DNA of 43,390 nt from an uncultured Chromatium sp. GTDB lineage: Bacteria; Pseudomonadota; Gammaproteobacteria; Chromatiales; Chromatiaceae. The notes under the pieces were generated by a model. That model saw nothing but the letters and a program-made list of their open reading frames with translations, had not been told where the DNA came from and searched no databases. Positions 43,252-43,390 of the stretch are shown one piece after another. Location of the stretch: contig CAIUAY010000133.1 in NCBI GenBank assembly GCA_903897335.1, positions 1 through 43,390 of the forward strand. The letters run 5' to 3'. Made by a program: the position numbers and the translations under genes. How positions within the stretch are numbered: the stretch's first letter is position 1; every line of letters starts with the position of its first letter.

Positions 43252-43390
43252 TAAAGTGGACCCCGAAAACCGGACAGTCATTTAAGCTGTCAAGCCGGCA
43301 CGAAAGGGTTGATCAAAATGGGTGAAGCAAAGCGCAAGACCTACGCGGCGGCGTTCAAGGCCAAGATCGGGTTGGAAGCCATCCGTGGGG
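43252..43390 (+). mobile_element. IS3-family insertion sequence, left end and start of orfA (continues beyond window)
   Basis: Terminal-like sequence TTAAAGTGGACCCCGAAAACCGGACAG, then ATG at 43318: MGEAKRKTYAAAFKAKIGLEAIRG, an IS3-type OrfA N-terminus. Exact IS boundary uncertain by a few nt. Confidence 0.85.

Overview
The window is a compact chromosomal segment, probably from a gammaproteobacterium (inferred from gene content and order: rpsF-rpsR-DUF2232-rplI-dnaB, zapD-yacG, hslV/hslU-DUF971). It is bounded by insertion-sequence damage on both sides. The left edge joins a 5'-truncated IS630-type transposase to a 5'-truncated type I restriction HsdR. The right edge has an IS3-family end with an orfA start cutting a PabC-like (aminodeoxychorismate lyase) gene. 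Between them are mostly housekeeping genes: tgt, amt, ttcA, a hybrid histidine kinase, hslUV, yacG, zapD, a PlpD-like patatin, dxs, a CbbR-like LysR, HerA, the DUF2126 transglutaminase / alpha-E / circularly permuted ATP-grasp set, dnaB, ribosomal proteins, gcvR, queF, a 5'-nucleotidase and ppsA. The most notable observations are: (1) a 402-aa in-frame intein with a LAGLIDADG homing endonuclease in phosphoenolpyruvate synthase, inserted immediately before the Cys-His of the catalytic motif and ending in Asn-Asn rather than His-Asn; (2) an Mrr-type restriction endonuclease gene lodged between hslV and hslU; (3) a three-gene redox cluster of cytochrome b561, a monoheme cytochrome-porin fusion (Cyc2-like architecture) and a soluble cytochrome c; (4) a membrane-anchored protein with about 21 octapeptide APVAxEAA repeats flanked by a duplicated QPG..IH.AP motif; (5) a HerA ATPase packed into an apparent ATP-grasp/alpha-E operon; and (6) several decaying genes. 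No tRNA, rRNA or CRISPR array was recognised. All identifications come from reading the sequence and motif recall; no database search was run.
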